NCBI GenBank assembly: GCA_945865675.1 | Contig: CAMBFO010000002.1 | Location: 1 to 64,000 of the forward strand | DNA: 64,000 bases | Source: Comamonas sp. lk | Lineage (GTDB): Bacteria; Pseudomonadota; Gammaproteobacteria; Burkholderiales; Burkholderiaceae_C | Direction: 5' to 3' | Part shown: piece after piece, positions 32,930-42,301 of the stretch | How the letters are laid out: every line of letters starts with the position of its first letter | How positions within the stretch are numbered: position 1 is the first letter of the stretch | The notes under the pieces: generated by a model | What the model was told of the DNA's origin: nothing | Database searches by the model: none | Seen by the model: only the letters and a program-made list of their open reading frames with translations | Made by a program: the position numbers and the translations under genes

Positions 32930-35230
32930 TTAAATCACGGTTACCGCAATGCCAGACTGGACAAACACTTCCAGTCCCAAGGCCTGGTTGAAATACGCGT
33001 TGTACATCTGCCCGTCCAAGCTCAGCTGGCCATGGGCCAACCAGCTTTGGTCGTTTGAACCGCCCCATTGCTTGCTCAGTGTGAGTTTGTCCGCACTGTC
33101 GCCATCGATGCGCATTTGTAGGTGGTCTTTAAAGGTGTCGGCAAAGGAAAAACTGTTTTGCACCCCTAACGCCAACACGTCTGCGATGGACACCTTGAGT
33201 GTTTGCGCTCCATTGCCCCGCATGTCCAGGTGGTTGATCGCACCTTGGCCGTCGCGTGCAGGCGTGAGGGTATAGAGCGACGACAGATCCAAGGTCTGGT
33301 CGTTCGCCAAAGCATATTTACCGACAGACCCCACCAATTTACCGGGCTCAAAGGCGCCGGAATCAATAGACGAGGTGGTCAATAAAGAAATATTTCCCGT
33401 CAAGTTTCCGAAGTCCCAAGCCTGGGTATTGGTTTTAAGCCATTCGTTACCCGCCTTGTCTACGAAACGGATGCTGAACTCACCAGGTTCAAAGTGGTTT
33501 TTACCGTTCAAGTTCAAACTGCCCGTGGTCTGGGTAATTCCATTGAAGGAGTAAACCCCTTGTTCGTCGGCGATAAAGCTCATTTCGGTGAAGTCCGATG
33601 TGCCGGCTTGAACAACCTTGGCCGCATTGGCAACCGTTGGCGCGCGCAAATCGATGGTGAATGCCTGGCTGCTGGCGCCCATCTGGTTTCCGGCCATATC
33701 CACAATGTAGGACTTGAGTACATAGCTGGTCGCGACCCCCTGGGTTCCCAATGGGACTGAGCTGCTGTCAAAGGCCCAGTCGCCGGCGCCAGAGGGTGTC
33801 AGATATTGATACGTCACGATTTTGCCCCTGCTGTCCAGGACCTCGGTTAGCACTTGGCCGGTGCCGGTGTCAAAGCCACCCGTTCCGGCACTGCGCGTTA
33901 CCGTGCCTGTAAATGTCAGCAGTCGGTCGTTGCTAAGAAAGTCCGCTGTGCTAGTGCCCGTATCGGTTTGTAACAGGCCAATGTTCGGAACAAAAGCGGC
34001 GTTGGGATCGACTTGCCCATCCCATTTTTTTTGTGGCTGGGTATCGACGGTTACTTCACGCGTCAACGCCGTGGCAGACAGCATATTGCCGGCGGTATCT
34101 GTCAATTGCGCTTTCAGGGTGTATTTCCCGTCAGCCAGCGGCAGCGCAGCACCCAACCATGTCCAAGTCCAACTACCTGCGGTTTGAACCGGTTTGATGT
34201 ATTGACTGGCCACAATGAGCGACTGTGCATCCAGCAGTTTTACTTGTAGCCAGTCATCGGGATTGAAGGCGGCACTGCTTGTATTGAGTGTGCCAGCCCA
34301 AGTCAGGGTGTTATCGCCCGTCAGAAAGTCCGCAGCGTCAAATCCCGTATCCTGGCTGATCGTGTCGATACGCAGGCCCACGTTCTGGCTGGAACTGCTG
34401 ATGCTGGTGTCCAGGGTGAAGGTTCCGTCTGCGCTCGCGCTATTGCCTGCAGCGTCCGTTACGGTCACTTTGTAGTTCTGCACATTACCAAGCAGTACCT
34501 CGGTGATGGGGATCAGGAATTGGCCTTGCGGGTCGGCCCTGCCTTCATAGACCTTGCCACCAATGGCAATTTTGACGATCGCATTGGCTTCGGTTGTACC
34601 CGAAATGCGAGGTTTGTCATTGCTGGTGATATGGTCTGAATTACTCTGTCCAGTGTCATCGGCGCCGTAGAGTTGTGCCTGCTTGATCGTAGGCAGCCTG
34701 ACTTCGGCGGCGCTTGTACCACCGCCTGCCAGTGCACCAACTAACAGCACAGGCGCTGCCAATAAGGGGTTGAGGCCAGCAGCAGCCACTAAGCCACCGA
34801 GGGCGGCAGGCTCTATAAATTCTTCGACGAGGATCTGCCCTGCACCCAAGGCCATGCCAGTGGAGGGGCTGCCATCGCCCATTTGCCCCAGGCTGCTCGA
34901 CCATTCGCCGGACTCGGGAATGTAGGCGTAATAGACCCCAACTTGCAGCTCGCCAATTAAATCACTTTGCGATGCGCCGCTTGGGCTGTAGAAGTCTGTG
35001 ATGATGAGATCGGCCTGCTCTCGGCCATCGAAGCTAACCCGCAGATCCCGACCCTTTCGAATGACGCGAATAGTGTCCGGCGCAAGACCGGTACTGTTGT
35101 CTATGAGTTGAAAGCGCATACCGGGCAGGCCATTGACTGTCGTAGCGCCCAAGGATGTCGATGTATTCATCTCGACGAGGGTGGCAACCCCTTGGTCAGG
35201 GAGTATTTTGACTTTGTATGACTTTTTCAT
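32930..35230 (-). CDS. short Bap-like adhesin with prefix domain and Ig-like repeats
   Basis: The 766-residue product has an N-terminal BapA-prefix-like part (about residues 1-90, MRFQLIDNSTGLAPDT, then LRVSFDGREQADLIITDFYS) and an Ala/Gly/Leu-rich linker with a hydrophobic stretch near residues 145-180. Several Ig-like repeats follow (NYKVTVTDAAGNSASADGTF; two longer ones marked DTGFDAADFLTGDNTLTWAG and DTGTSTADFLSNDRLLTFTG). The end resembles the C-terminal module of Burkholderiales adhesins (LDMRGNGAQTLKVSIADVLA). It has no visible RTX nonapeptides. It is far shorter than typical Bap proteins. It starts 22 bases after the OmpA-like gene, with no Shine-Dalgarno, so coupling is likely. Confidence 0.75.
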   Translation of the reverse strand: MKKSYKVKILPDQGVATLVEMNTSTSLGATTVNGLPGMRFQLIDNSTGLAPDTIRVIRKGRDLRVSFDGREQADLIITDFYSPSGASQSDLIGELQVGVYYAYIPESGEWSSSLGQMGDGSPSTGMALGAGQILVEEFIEPAALGGLVAAAGLNPLLAAPVLLVGALAGGGTSAAEVRLPTIKQAQLYGADDTGQSNSDHITSNDKPRISGTTEANAIVKIAIGGKVYEGRADPQGQFLIPITEVLLGNVQNYKVTVTDAAGNSASADGTFTLDTSISSSSQNVGLRIDTISQDTGFDAADFLTGDNTLTWAGTLNTSSAAFNPDDWLQVKLLDAQSLIVASQYIKPVQTAGSWTWTWLGAALPLADGKYTLKAQLTDTAGNMLSATALTREVTVDTQPQKKWDGQVDPNAAFVPNIGLLQTDTGTSTADFLSNDRLLTFTGTVTRSAGTGGFDTGTGQVLTEVLDSRGKIVTYQYLTPSGAGDWAFDSSSVPLGTQGVATSYVLKSYIVDMAGNQMGASSQAFTIDLRAPTVANAAKVVQAGTSDFTEMSFIADEQGVYSFNGITQTTGSLNLNGKNHFEPGEFSIRFVDKAGNEWLKTNTQAWDFGNLTGNISLLTTSSIDSGAFEPGKLVGSVGKYALANDQTLDLSSLYTLTPARDGQGAINHLDMRGNGAQTLKVSIADVLALGVQNSFSFADTFKDHLQMRIDGDSADKLTLSKQWGGSNDQSWLAHGQLSLDGQMYNAYFNQALGLEVFVQSGIAVTVI

Positions 35231-35252
35231 GGTGAGGGGATGTGCGAGTTGG

Positions 35253-36350
35253 TCAATTTCTGGCGCCGTACACAATGATTTCAACGCGCCGATTGGGCGC
35301 GTGACACAATTTGCTGGCGGGTGTTAGCTTCTTGGGGCAAGTGGTTTTGAGTAAGGAGTCCTCACCCTGCCCTTCCACTTGAAAGCCCTTGAGCGCTTTG
35401 ACGCCGCGATCTCGCAGTTGGCGGGCCACTACCTCCGCTCGCGCTAATGACAAAGCGCGGTTCGCTTTGGGTTTTCCTATGGAGTCGCTGTGACCCACCA
35501 CCCGGATACGTTCTACTTGCTGGAAGTCGCTGATCAGTTGCTGGGCCATTATTTCGATGCTGTTGTAGCCTGAAGTCTTCAATTCGGTTTTGCCAAATTC
35601 AAAGAGTGCGTCACTTTGGAGTGCATAGGCGCGTGGCGCAGCGGTCTTGCGCGTCGCTGCCGGGGTGAGGCTCGCCGGGTCTGCAGGAACTGGCAGCTTT
35701 GCGGTCAGCCCGGGTGTCACCGGTGCGGACAGCACTGGCGCTGCGGTTTGAACGGGGGCACACGATTGGGCCGCAGGTGCGCGTGAAAGCACATGGGTTT
35801 GTTGGGCGGTACGCGCGAGTTCTTGTTGCGCTGGTTCCGCTGCGACTTCAACGAGTTTCATGTCGGCAGGGTTGGCTTCGTTGACGCGCAAATACAGCGT
35901 CTGACCCGCTTGCAGTGCCCAAGATTGTCCGGGTGATTCTTTGGTCTGGTGCATTTTTTTCGCATCGTCGTAGCCGGTTTGAATGGCGATAGCCCCCGGT
36001 GCAGCGCAAAACTCGGAATAGCCACCACCGAGCAAGGCGGTGTGAAAACGGCTGTCAAGGTAGATGTTGACCGGGTTGGTGTAGGCGGTAACTGCTTGGC
36101 GGTAAACAAAAATTCGGGCCTGCCGCTCCGGTGCAGCCATTGCAGTTTGGAACTTGTTCCCGAATTTGGAGATAGGTACGGGTCCTGCGTTGCTTGCTGG
36201 CATTCCCGGCGCTACGCTGGTCTGGGCCTGTAAGCCAGCACCGCTTACCAAGGTGCCAGTGACAAAAACTGTCCAAAAGACCCCGCGCCGCAATGTCCGA
36301 AAAACGGATGTAGAAAGGCTCGGTGGCTGCGAGTAAATTTGTTGGATCAT
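35253..36350 (-). CDS. OmpA-family outer-membrane/peptidoglycan-binding protein
   Basis: The 365-residue product has an N-terminal hydrophobic segment (residues about 20-43) that ends at LQAQTSVAP. A DUF2846-like part follows (ARIFVYRQAV, VNIYLDSRF, SWALQAGQTLYLRVNE), then a Pro/Ala linker and a C-terminal OmpA domain (FGKTELKTSGY, VVGHSDSIGKPKANRALSLA, RRVEIIVYGA) that binds peptidoglycan. It is the upstream gene of the pair with the Bap-like adhesin and may anchor or present it. Confidence 0.84.
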   Translation of the reverse strand: MIQQIYSQPPSLSTSVFRTLRRGVFWTVFVTGTLVSGAGLQAQTSVAPGMPASNAGPVPISKFGNKFQTAMAAPERQARIFVYRQAVTAYTNPVNIYLDSRFHTALLGGGYSEFCAAPGAIAIQTGYDDAKKMHQTKESPGQSWALQAGQTLYLRVNEANPADMKLVEVAAEPAQQELARTAQQTHVLSRAPAAQSCAPVQTAAPVLSAPVTPGLTAKLPVPADPASLTPAATRKTAAPRAYALQSDALFEFGKTELKTSGYNSIEIMAQQLISDFQQVERIRVVGHSDSIGKPKANRALSLARAEVVARQLRDRGVKALKGFQVEGQGEDSLLKTTCPKKLTPASKLCHAPNRRVEIIVYGARN

Positions 36351-36488
36351 TACTGATTATCAATTTAAATATTAAATATTATTTCCATAATTGTATATAT
36401 AAATGAATACTGCATCTATGGGAAAGACGGTCAAGCCCAAGGTGGCCGACAATGCGCGCTTTATCAACCCCCGCAATTGAGGCTTGTG

Positions 36489-38279
36489 ATGCGGCAAAAA
36501 TTCACCCCTTGGCGTGGGCTCGTGTTGCTTTTGGGCGCATGCGTCTGCTTGGTGCACCCTAGCTCGGCGGCTGACAAGGCCCGTCCCAACATCGTCATTT
36601 TGGTGGCCGATGATTGGGGCTTTAGCGATGTGGGTGCCTTTGGCGGAGAAATCGCCACGCCGCATCTCGATGCCCTGGCCGCAAAGGGCAGCCGTTTTTC
36701 TAACTTTCACGTGGCCGCTACCTGTTCGCCGACCCGTTCCATGTTGCTCACTGGGGTGGACCACCACCGTAACGGCGTGGGCAATATGCCCGAGACCACG
36801 CCGCCCGAGCAAGAAGGCAAACCGGGCTATGCCGGCGTGCTGGCGCCCGATACCGTCACCCTGGCCACGATGCTGCGCGATGTGGGCTACCACACCTATA
36901 TCGCGGGCAAGTGGCATGTGGGCAAAGCGCCCGCAAACCTTCCCGGTCGGCGTGGTTTCGAGCGCTCGTTTATCCAGGCCGACAGCGGCACCGACAACTG
37001 GGAAAACCGGCCTTACATGATGCTCTACGATAAAACTTATTGGTTTGAGCAAGACCGCGCGGCGCAATTGCCTAAGGACTTTTATTCCTCACGCTTTTTT
37101 GTCGATAAGACCATAGGTTATATCCGCGAGCAGGCGGCAGATGGCAAGCCATTTATGGCCTACGTCGGGTTTCAGGCCAACCATATTCCGATCCAGGCTC
37201 CAGCGGATTTTGTTGCCAAATACCGTGGCCGGTATGACCAAGGTTGGACCGTTTTGCGCCAGGCCCGGCGCGATGGTGCGATACGGGCAGGCGTGATGCC
37301 CGCGGGCATGCCGATGAGCACGCTGCCCAGCACCGTGCCCTGGGACAGCCTGGCGCCGGATAAGCAGCGCCAGCAGGCGCGCCGCATGGAGGTCTATGCC
37401 GGTATGGCCGAGGCTATGGATGCCGAGGTGGGCCGCCTCGTGCAGCACCTTAAATCGAGCGGCCAGTATGACAACACGGTGTTCGTATTTTTGTCTGACA
37501 ACGGGTCTGACCCAGCCGATCCTTTCAATATACCCAGCGCCAATGCCTGGGTACGTATGAACTACCAGGTGGATGCAGACCCGATGGGCGGCAAGGACAC
37601 GTTTTCGGCCAACGGACCGAGTTGGGCCAGCGCCACGGTAGGGCCATTGCGAGGCTATAAATACTTTGCCAGCGAGGGCGGATTGCGGGTGCCGCTGATC
37701 GTCTCAGGCTTGCCAGGCGTGGCCGGTGGACAGGTGGTTGCAGCGCTGACGCATGTGAACGATATTGTGCCCACTTTACTCGAGGCCGCCGGTATTGCAC
37801 CGCACCAGGGGCAGTATGCGGGGCAGACAGTACAGCCCTTGAGCGGTCGCAGCCTCTTGCCTTTGTTACAAGGCAAAGCCGATTACGCCTACCGCCCTGA
37901 CGAAGCCCTGGGCTATGAGCTAGCTGGCAGCGCAGCGCTTTTTTTGGGCGACTACAAGCTAGTGAAAAACATAGCGCCGCTGGGCGATGGCCAGTGGCGC
38001 TTGTTTAACCTGCACCAGGATCCCGGCGAGACCTTGGACTTACAGTCCGCCCAACCGGTGGTGTTTGCCTCTATGCGGGCCGCCTATGACAAATACGCGC
38101 AAGACTACGGCGTGCTGCCGGTACCCGAGGGCTTTGACCTGCAAAAAGCCGCTATGCATTACGCGATCCACCACTATTTCCTGCCTAAATTGCGCGCGGC
38201 CTGGCCTGGGTTCTTGGCGCTGGCCGGTGCGGCGCTGGGTTGGGCGTACTGGCGCAGGCGCCGCAAGGCTATTTCTTGA
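36489..38279 (+). CDS. arylsulfatase-type sulfatase
   Basis: The 596-residue product has a signal peptide (about residues 9-27), the type I sulfatase core with CSPTR at C79 (oxidised to formylglycine by FGE or an anSME), metal ligands D41-D42 (LVADDWG) and later FLSDNGSD, and GKWHVGKAP. The C-terminus ends in a membrane helix (AWPGFLALAGAALGWAYW) before a basic tail, so it may be anchored in the inner membrane. The start at 36489 has GAGG six bases upstream; an upstream TTG is not used. No formylglycine-generating gene is seen in the window. Its end overlaps the convergent SGNH-like gene by 11 bases. Confidence 0.92.
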   Translation: MRQKFTPWRGLVLLLGACVCLVHPSSAADKARPNIVILVADDWGFSDVGAFGGEIATPHLDALAAKGSRFSNFHVAATCSPTRSMLLTGVDHHRNGVGNMPETTPPEQEGKPGYAGVLAPDTVTLATMLRDVGYHTYIAGKWHVGKAPANLPGRRGFERSFIQADSGTDNWENRPYMMLYDKTYWFEQDRAAQLPKDFYSSRFFVDKTIGYIREQAADGKPFMAYVGFQANHIPIQAPADFVAKYRGRYDQGWTVLRQARRDGAIRAGVMPAGMPMSTLPSTVPWDSLAPDKQRQQARRMEVYAGMAEAMDAEVGRLVQHLKSSGQYDNTVFVFLSDNGSDPADPFNIPSANAWVRMNYQVDADPMGGKDTFSANGPSWASATVGPLRGYKYFASEGGLRVPLIVSGLPGVAGGQVVAALTHVNDIVPTLLEAAGIAPHQGQYAGQTVQPLSGRSLLPLLQGKADYAYRPDEALGYELAGSAALFLGDYKLVKNIAPLGDGQWRLFNLHQDPGETLDLQSAQPVVFASMRAAYDKYAQDYGVLPVPEGFDLQKAAMHYAIHHYFLPKLRAAWPGFLALAGAALGWAYWRRRRKAIS

Positions 38280-38694
38280 TGCGATCGGCCAGCATTTTGT
38301 AGCCGTTGTCATTGGGTGTCATCCCATCGTCTTCGGTGCGGCTGATGGGCAGCACGATGTCCTCGTTTTCTTCTGCGATACGCCGGATGATTTTTTGCGT
38401 CTTGCTGATGTTCACCTGATATTTCGGATCATTACCGGCGGGTAATACCCAATACACCTTGTCCGCCTCGGTCAGCTTTCGCAGCACCCGCAGTTCGGTT
38501 TCGGTAAATACATAAAAATGGTCGTAGGTGCCCAGGCTGATGATCACGCGCTTGGCGACCAGCGGCGTCTTTTTCATGAACTCCTTGTTCCACTTTTGCG
38601 AACTCAGACCTTCTTTGCTATAGGTTTTACATTCGGGCCGCATCTCGGCCAAGCCCGCTGCAATGCCATCTCCAACAATCAAACACTCCAACAT
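38269..38694 (-). CDS. SGNH-fold protein lacking the catalytic residues
   Basis: The 141-residue product has the layout of small SGNH/GDSL hydrolases: block I VGDGIAAGL, block III ISLGTYDH, and a terminal DDGMTPNDNGYKMLADRI where active members have DGIHPT..GY. At the catalytic positions Ser is Gly (GDG for GDS), the block III Asn is Tyr (GTYDH for GTNDH) and the last His is lost. It is therefore probably a non-enzymatic relative, unless the sequence has errors. It lies downstream of two membrane-protein genes on the same strand (76 bases from the nearest) and its end overlaps the sulfatase. Confidence 0.72.
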   Translation of the reverse strand: MLECLIVGDGIAAGLAEMRPECKTYSKEGLSSQKWNKEFMKKTPLVAKRVIISLGTYDHFYVFTETELRVLRKLTEADKVYWVLPAGNDPKYQVNISKTQKIIRRIAEENEDIVLPISRTEDDGMTPNDNGYKMLADRIKK

Positions 38695-38770
38695 AGCTTT
38701 TCCTTTTACGTGGCGCTATTGCGGCCTGGGCTCCCGCCCAGTGGACGCTTGGCGGCAAGCCTGGTTGCAC

Positions 38771-39565
38771 TCACCAAAAAACCTGCTGCGACGAGCACGC
38801 AAGTATGGCCGGAAATGTGACCAGCCAAGCCCAAAAAAAGCGATTCAGACCGAAAAACCAGAAAACCAGGAAATGAAACACCATCGCGATAGCGCAATAA
38901 GCCAAAGCCACCAGCGGGTGCAGCAGGGCCAGGGGTGCGGCACATTCCCAACCAATGAAGGCCCAGGCGCCCAGGCGGGCCACCCAGGGCTTGCGCAAAA
39001 CGCTGGCCGGCAGCAGCGGGCCGTAAACGGCAGCATTCAGAAAAATAGTCATAGCCTGGCCGCTGCGCCATTCGGGCTGCATCAGCTTGACCCAGCCAGA
39101 CATAAAGTAAGAGGTAATGGATTGCAAACAGATGTACCACAGGCCCGCGCGCCAAGCCAAGTGGGAGTCGCCGCCGAGCTGAACCAATTCTGCCAAGAGC
39201 AGCCCAGTCAGCGCCACCAGCGTCATGAAGTCGCTGCCGCCGTTAAATGCGCCGCGCCAGCGGATCAGCATCGATACATGGCTGACAAATAGAAATAGCG
39301 CCAGTGCCAGGTTACTACCCTGCCAGGCCAGCAAGAGCAAGACGGGCAGGCGCAGCAGCAAATGGACCTGCATGGCGCTGTCTGCAAACAGCAAGTCCAG
39401 CAATTTTTGCACCGGGCCCGGGGGAATGTCGGCGCGCTGCACCGGCCAGGCCCATAAGCCCTGCACCGTCAAGGCCAGGCGTATGCGCAAATATTCCAGG
39501 GTTTGCAGCAATATGCTCAAGGCCAGCAAGACCTCCAGCGCGCGGGCCGCGCCGCTTACCGGCAT
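38771..39565 (-). CDS. HTTM-like multi-pass membrane protein
   Basis: The 264-residue product has about six membrane helices. Segments such as MTLVALTGLLLAELVQLGGD, YICLQSITSYFMSGWVKLMQ and WVARLGAWAFIGWECAAPLA resemble HTTM/vitamin-K-carboxylase-like membrane domains. No catalytic Lys/His set is clear. It overlaps the upstream gene by 10 bases, indicating coupled expression. Function unknown. Confidence 0.68.
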   Translation of the reverse strand: MPVSGAARALEVLLALSILLQTLEYLRIRLALTVQGLWAWPVQRADIPPGPVQKLLDLLFADSAMQVHLLLRLPVLLLLAWQGSNLALALFLFVSHVSMLIRWRGAFNGGSDFMTLVALTGLLLAELVQLGGDSHLAWRAGLWYICLQSITSYFMSGWVKLMQPEWRSGQAMTIFLNAAVYGPLLPASVLRKPWVARLGAWAFIGWECAAPLALLHPLVALAYCAIAMVFHFLVFWFFGLNRFFWAWLVTFPAILACSSQQVFW

Positions 39566-40077
39566 GGCAGCACCGGCGAGCGCATCATGGTGTCTTCTTC
39601 TATCAAGCCTGAGGTGCCATCTAGCACCATGCGCAGCTCAAATTGCCCGTGGGTACAGCCTGGCTGCTGGGCTAGCAGACTTTGGCAGACCAGGCGCGAA
39701 ACCAATTGGTAGCTGACCAGGGCACGCGCGTCTGCGTCTGCCGCCATGTGGTTGAGGTCGGCGGCCAGATGCTCCACCAGGTTTTGCTGTACCAGGGCCA
39801 AATTGGTATCCGCGTTATGGAACAAATGCAGCACCCGGCGCGGGCGCCGCGGGAAGATGGGGCTCCAGTCCGACCATTGCAGTGCGTCTGAGGGCAAGGT
39901 GTGGGGCAGCGCCCAGCGCGCATAAAGATGCGGCACATTGCCGGTGGCGTGAAAAAACTTCCAATTGGGGAAAAAAGCCCGAAGCAAAAATAGCCAAGGC
40001 CCCGTCACGATGCGGCTTTTAAACACCAGGGTCGCCAGCAGCACCAAAAAGTACAGCAGAAAAAGTGCTTCAAGCAT
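39556..40077 (-). CDS. membrane-anchored protein of unknown function
   Basis: The 173-residue product has one N-terminal hydrophobic segment (residues about 3-17), then FFPNWKFFHATGNVPHLYAR and a soluble helical domain with WSDWSPIFP. I do not recognise the family, but similar small proteins accompany HTTM-like genes. It overlaps the following HTTM-like gene by 10 bases. The 258 bases upstream to the PuuD-like gene contain the divergent promoters and no visible gene. Confidence 0.6.
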   Translation of the reverse strand: MLEALFLLYFLVLLATLVFKSRIVTGPWLFLLRAFFPNWKFFHATGNVPHLYARWALPHTLPSDALQWSDWSPIFPRRPRRVLHLFHNADTNLALVQQNLVEHLAADLNHMAADADARALVSYQLVSRLVCQSLLAQQPGCTHGQFELRMVLDGTSGLIEEDTMMRSPVLPCR

Positions 40078-40335
40078 GGCGGCCCACTACCCTGGGACAA
40101 AGGGGTGAGAAGTCCACCATGCCTGACGGTTCACTCGGCTCCATGGCACATCGCTCCAACAATAGCAGTGCAAAGATTGTAGTGAGCGCCTGCCTGGCTC
40201 AGACCCAAGCCCCGGTCTTGGACGAAGGGTAGGGCTAAGGGGGCGGATCGGGCTTGGGACTTGGGTTTTTGCGCTAGATCAAGGCAGCGGTTAATATCCG
40301 AAGCTTCGCTGAATCATTTTTTTGGAGTTTTGCTC

Positions 40336-40929
40336 ATGAGCCAAATATTGCAATCCCTGCACAAAACGCTGCTGGCCGGTCTGGTCCTGCTGATCGCTAT
40401 CGTCTTAATTGCTGGTGCGGTATCGGGTAGCCCAATAGAACTGACCCCCGTGTGGTGGAGTTTCCTCTTTCGCTGGCTGCACGTTACTTGCGGCGTGATG
40501 TGGATTGGTCTTTTGTGGTATTTCAACTTCGTCCAAATCCCCAGCATGCCCAAGATTCCCGATGAGCAAAAGCCCGCGATCAGCAAGGTGATTGCACCGA
40601 CCGCACTGTTTTGGTTCCGCTGGGCGGCATTAGCTACCGTGGTCACTGGCTTGGCAGTGGCGGGCCTGCAAGGCTACTTGCACGCCGCCCTGCGCCTGCA
40701 AGTGGGCTTTGCCGCCATTGGTATTGGCATGTGGCTGGCCTTGATCATGGCCTTTAACGTCTGGTTCATCATCTGGCCTAACCAGAAGAAAGCCCTGGGC
40801 ATTGTCCAGGTAGAGCCGGCTGAAAAAGCTGCCGCCGCCCGCCTGGCTATGCTGGTGTCACGCACCAATACCATGCTCTCTATTCCCATGCTCTACATGA
40901 TGTCGGCCCAGTCTCACGGCGGGCTGTAA
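40336..40929 (+). CDS. short PuuD-like (urate hydroxylase N-terminal domain) membrane protein
   Basis: The 197-residue product matches the membrane domain of PuuD: FRWLHVTCGVMWIGLLWYFN, FVQIPSMPKIPDEQKPAI and APTALFWFRWAALATVVTGL, with five or six helices. PuuD of Agrobacterium is about twice as long, with a C-terminal cytochrome c that takes electrons from urate oxidation. That domain is absent here, as in many Comamonadaceae copies, so urate activity is uncertain. The start at 40336 has GGAG 8 bases upstream; a longer frame is not supported. Confidence 0.78.
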   Translation: MSQILQSLHKTLLAGLVLLIAIVLIAGAVSGSPIELTPVWWSFLFRWLHVTCGVMWIGLLWYFNFVQIPSMPKIPDEQKPAISKVIAPTALFWFRWAALATVVTGLAVAGLQGYLHAALRLQVGFAAIGIGMWLALIMAFNVWFIIWPNQKKALGIVQVEPAEKAAAARLAMLVSRTNTMLSIPMLYMMSAQSHGGL

Positions 40930-41099
40930 GTAATTACCCGTAGGGCGATTCCGGCCGCGCCCTTGTATTTGCAAGACGCGGCGTTTTGCGACTGAAATAT
41001 GCGCTACCCTCAGGGCAGCGAAGCATTAGAATTTGCGCCGCTGTCCAGCCCTCGGGCCTTAAGCAAATTTTCTCAATAATTAAATGGAGTTTGACTGTC

Positions 41100-42239
41100 A
41101 TGAAACTGAAAACCCTCGCAGCCGCCGTACTGGCACTGTCTACCGGAATGGCTATGGCACAAAGCGTTGTGACCATCGCCCACGTCGGCCCTACCAGCGG
41201 TGCTATTGCCCACTTGGGCAAAGACAATGAAAACGGCGCCATCATGGCCGTAGAAGAACTCAATGCAGCCGGCGTTACCATCGGCGGCAAAAAAGTCACT
41301 CTTAAGTTGATGACCGAAGACGACGGCGCGGATCCTAAGCAAGGCACCGCAGTGGCGCAAAAGCTGGCCGATGCCAAAGTCGTTGGTGTGGTCGGACATT
41401 TGAACTCTGGCACCTCCATCCCCGCTTCCAAAATCTACAGCGATGCGGGCATCCCCCAAATCTCTCCTTCTGCTACCAACCCCAAGTACACACGCCAAGG
41501 TTTCAAAACCACCTTCCGCGTAGTGGCTGATGACACCCAATTGGGTGGCACTTTGGGTAAGTACGCTGTCAACACGCTCAAGGGCAAAGCCATTGCAGTG
41601 ATCGATGACCGTACCGCTTACGGCCAAGGTGTGGCTGAAGAGTTCAGCAAAGCGGTTGTGGCAGCGGGAGGCAGCGTTGTTGCCAAAGAGTTCACTACCG
41701 ACAAAGCAACTGACTTCAATGCCATCTTGACCACCATCAAAGGTAAAAAGCCCGATGTAGTGTTCTTTGGCGGTATGGACGCTGTTGCAGGCCCGATGCT
41801 GCGTCAGATGAAATCCTTGGGGATCAATGCCAAATTCATGGGTGGCGACGGCATCTGCTCGGCAGAGTTGGTCAAGCTCGGCGGTGACGCGATCGCGGAT
41901 AACCAGGTCTATTGCGCGGAAGCTGGCGGCGTAGAGAAGGGCAGCAAATACGAAAAATCCAAAAACGAATTTGAGGCTAAGTTCAAGGCCAAGTTCAATG
42001 CGGATGTTCAAGTCTATGCACCCTACGTGTATGACAGCGTGAAGTTGATGGTCGCCGCTATGGTTAAGGCTGGTTCTTCCGATCCGGTGAAGTACCTGCC
42101 CGTTTTGGCCGCAACCAAGAACTTCGAGGGCGTTACGGGCGCAATTTCCTTTGACGCCAAAGGCGACATTTTGAATGGCGCATTGACCATGAAGACAGTG
42201 CGCGGTGGCAAGCTAGACACCATCGCGGTTATCCGTTAA
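41100..42239 (+). CDS. branched-chain amino acid ABC transporter substrate-binding protein (LivK-like)
   Basis: The 379-residue product has a signal peptide (MKLKTLAAAVLALSTGMAMA) and a type I periplasmic binding fold: VVTIAHVGPTSGAIAHLGKD at the start and GHLNSGTSIPASKIYSDAGI, IDDRTAYGQGVAEEF and PDVVFFGGMDAVAGPML in the core. It binds leucine, isoleucine, valine or related ligands. No permease or ATPase gene is adjacent, so it must serve a transporter encoded elsewhere. A strong terminator follows immediately. Confidence 0.92.
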   Translation: MKLKTLAAAVLALSTGMAMAQSVVTIAHVGPTSGAIAHLGKDNENGAIMAVEELNAAGVTIGGKKVTLKLMTEDDGADPKQGTAVAQKLADAKVVGVVGHLNSGTSIPASKIYSDAGIPQISPSATNPKYTRQGFKTTFRVVADDTQLGGTLGKYAVNTLKGKAIAVIDDRTAYGQGVAEEFSKAVVAAGGSVVAKEFTTDKATDFNAILTTIKGKKPDVVFFGGMDAVAGPMLRQMKSLGINAKFMGGDGICSAELVKLGGDAIADNQVYCAEAGGVEKGSKYEKSKNEFEAKFKAKFNADVQVYAPYVYDSVKLMVAAMVKAGSSDPVKYLPVLAATKNFEGVTGAISFDAKGDILNGALTMKTVRGGKLDTIAVIR

Positions 42240-42260
42240 ACACGGATAGCTAGGACAAAG

Positions 42261-42286
42261 AACCGGCCTTTGGGCCGGTTTTTTTT
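42261..42286 (+). terminator. intrinsic terminator after the LivK-like gene
   Basis: AACCGGCC (42261-42268) pairs with GGCCGGTT (42273-42280) across a TTTG loop, followed by six more T. It also lies 16 bases beyond the end of the convergent helicase gene and could serve both directions (the A-rich side is weaker). Confidence 0.92.
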
Positions 42287-42301
42287 ACGCCTGCCAATGT
42301 C

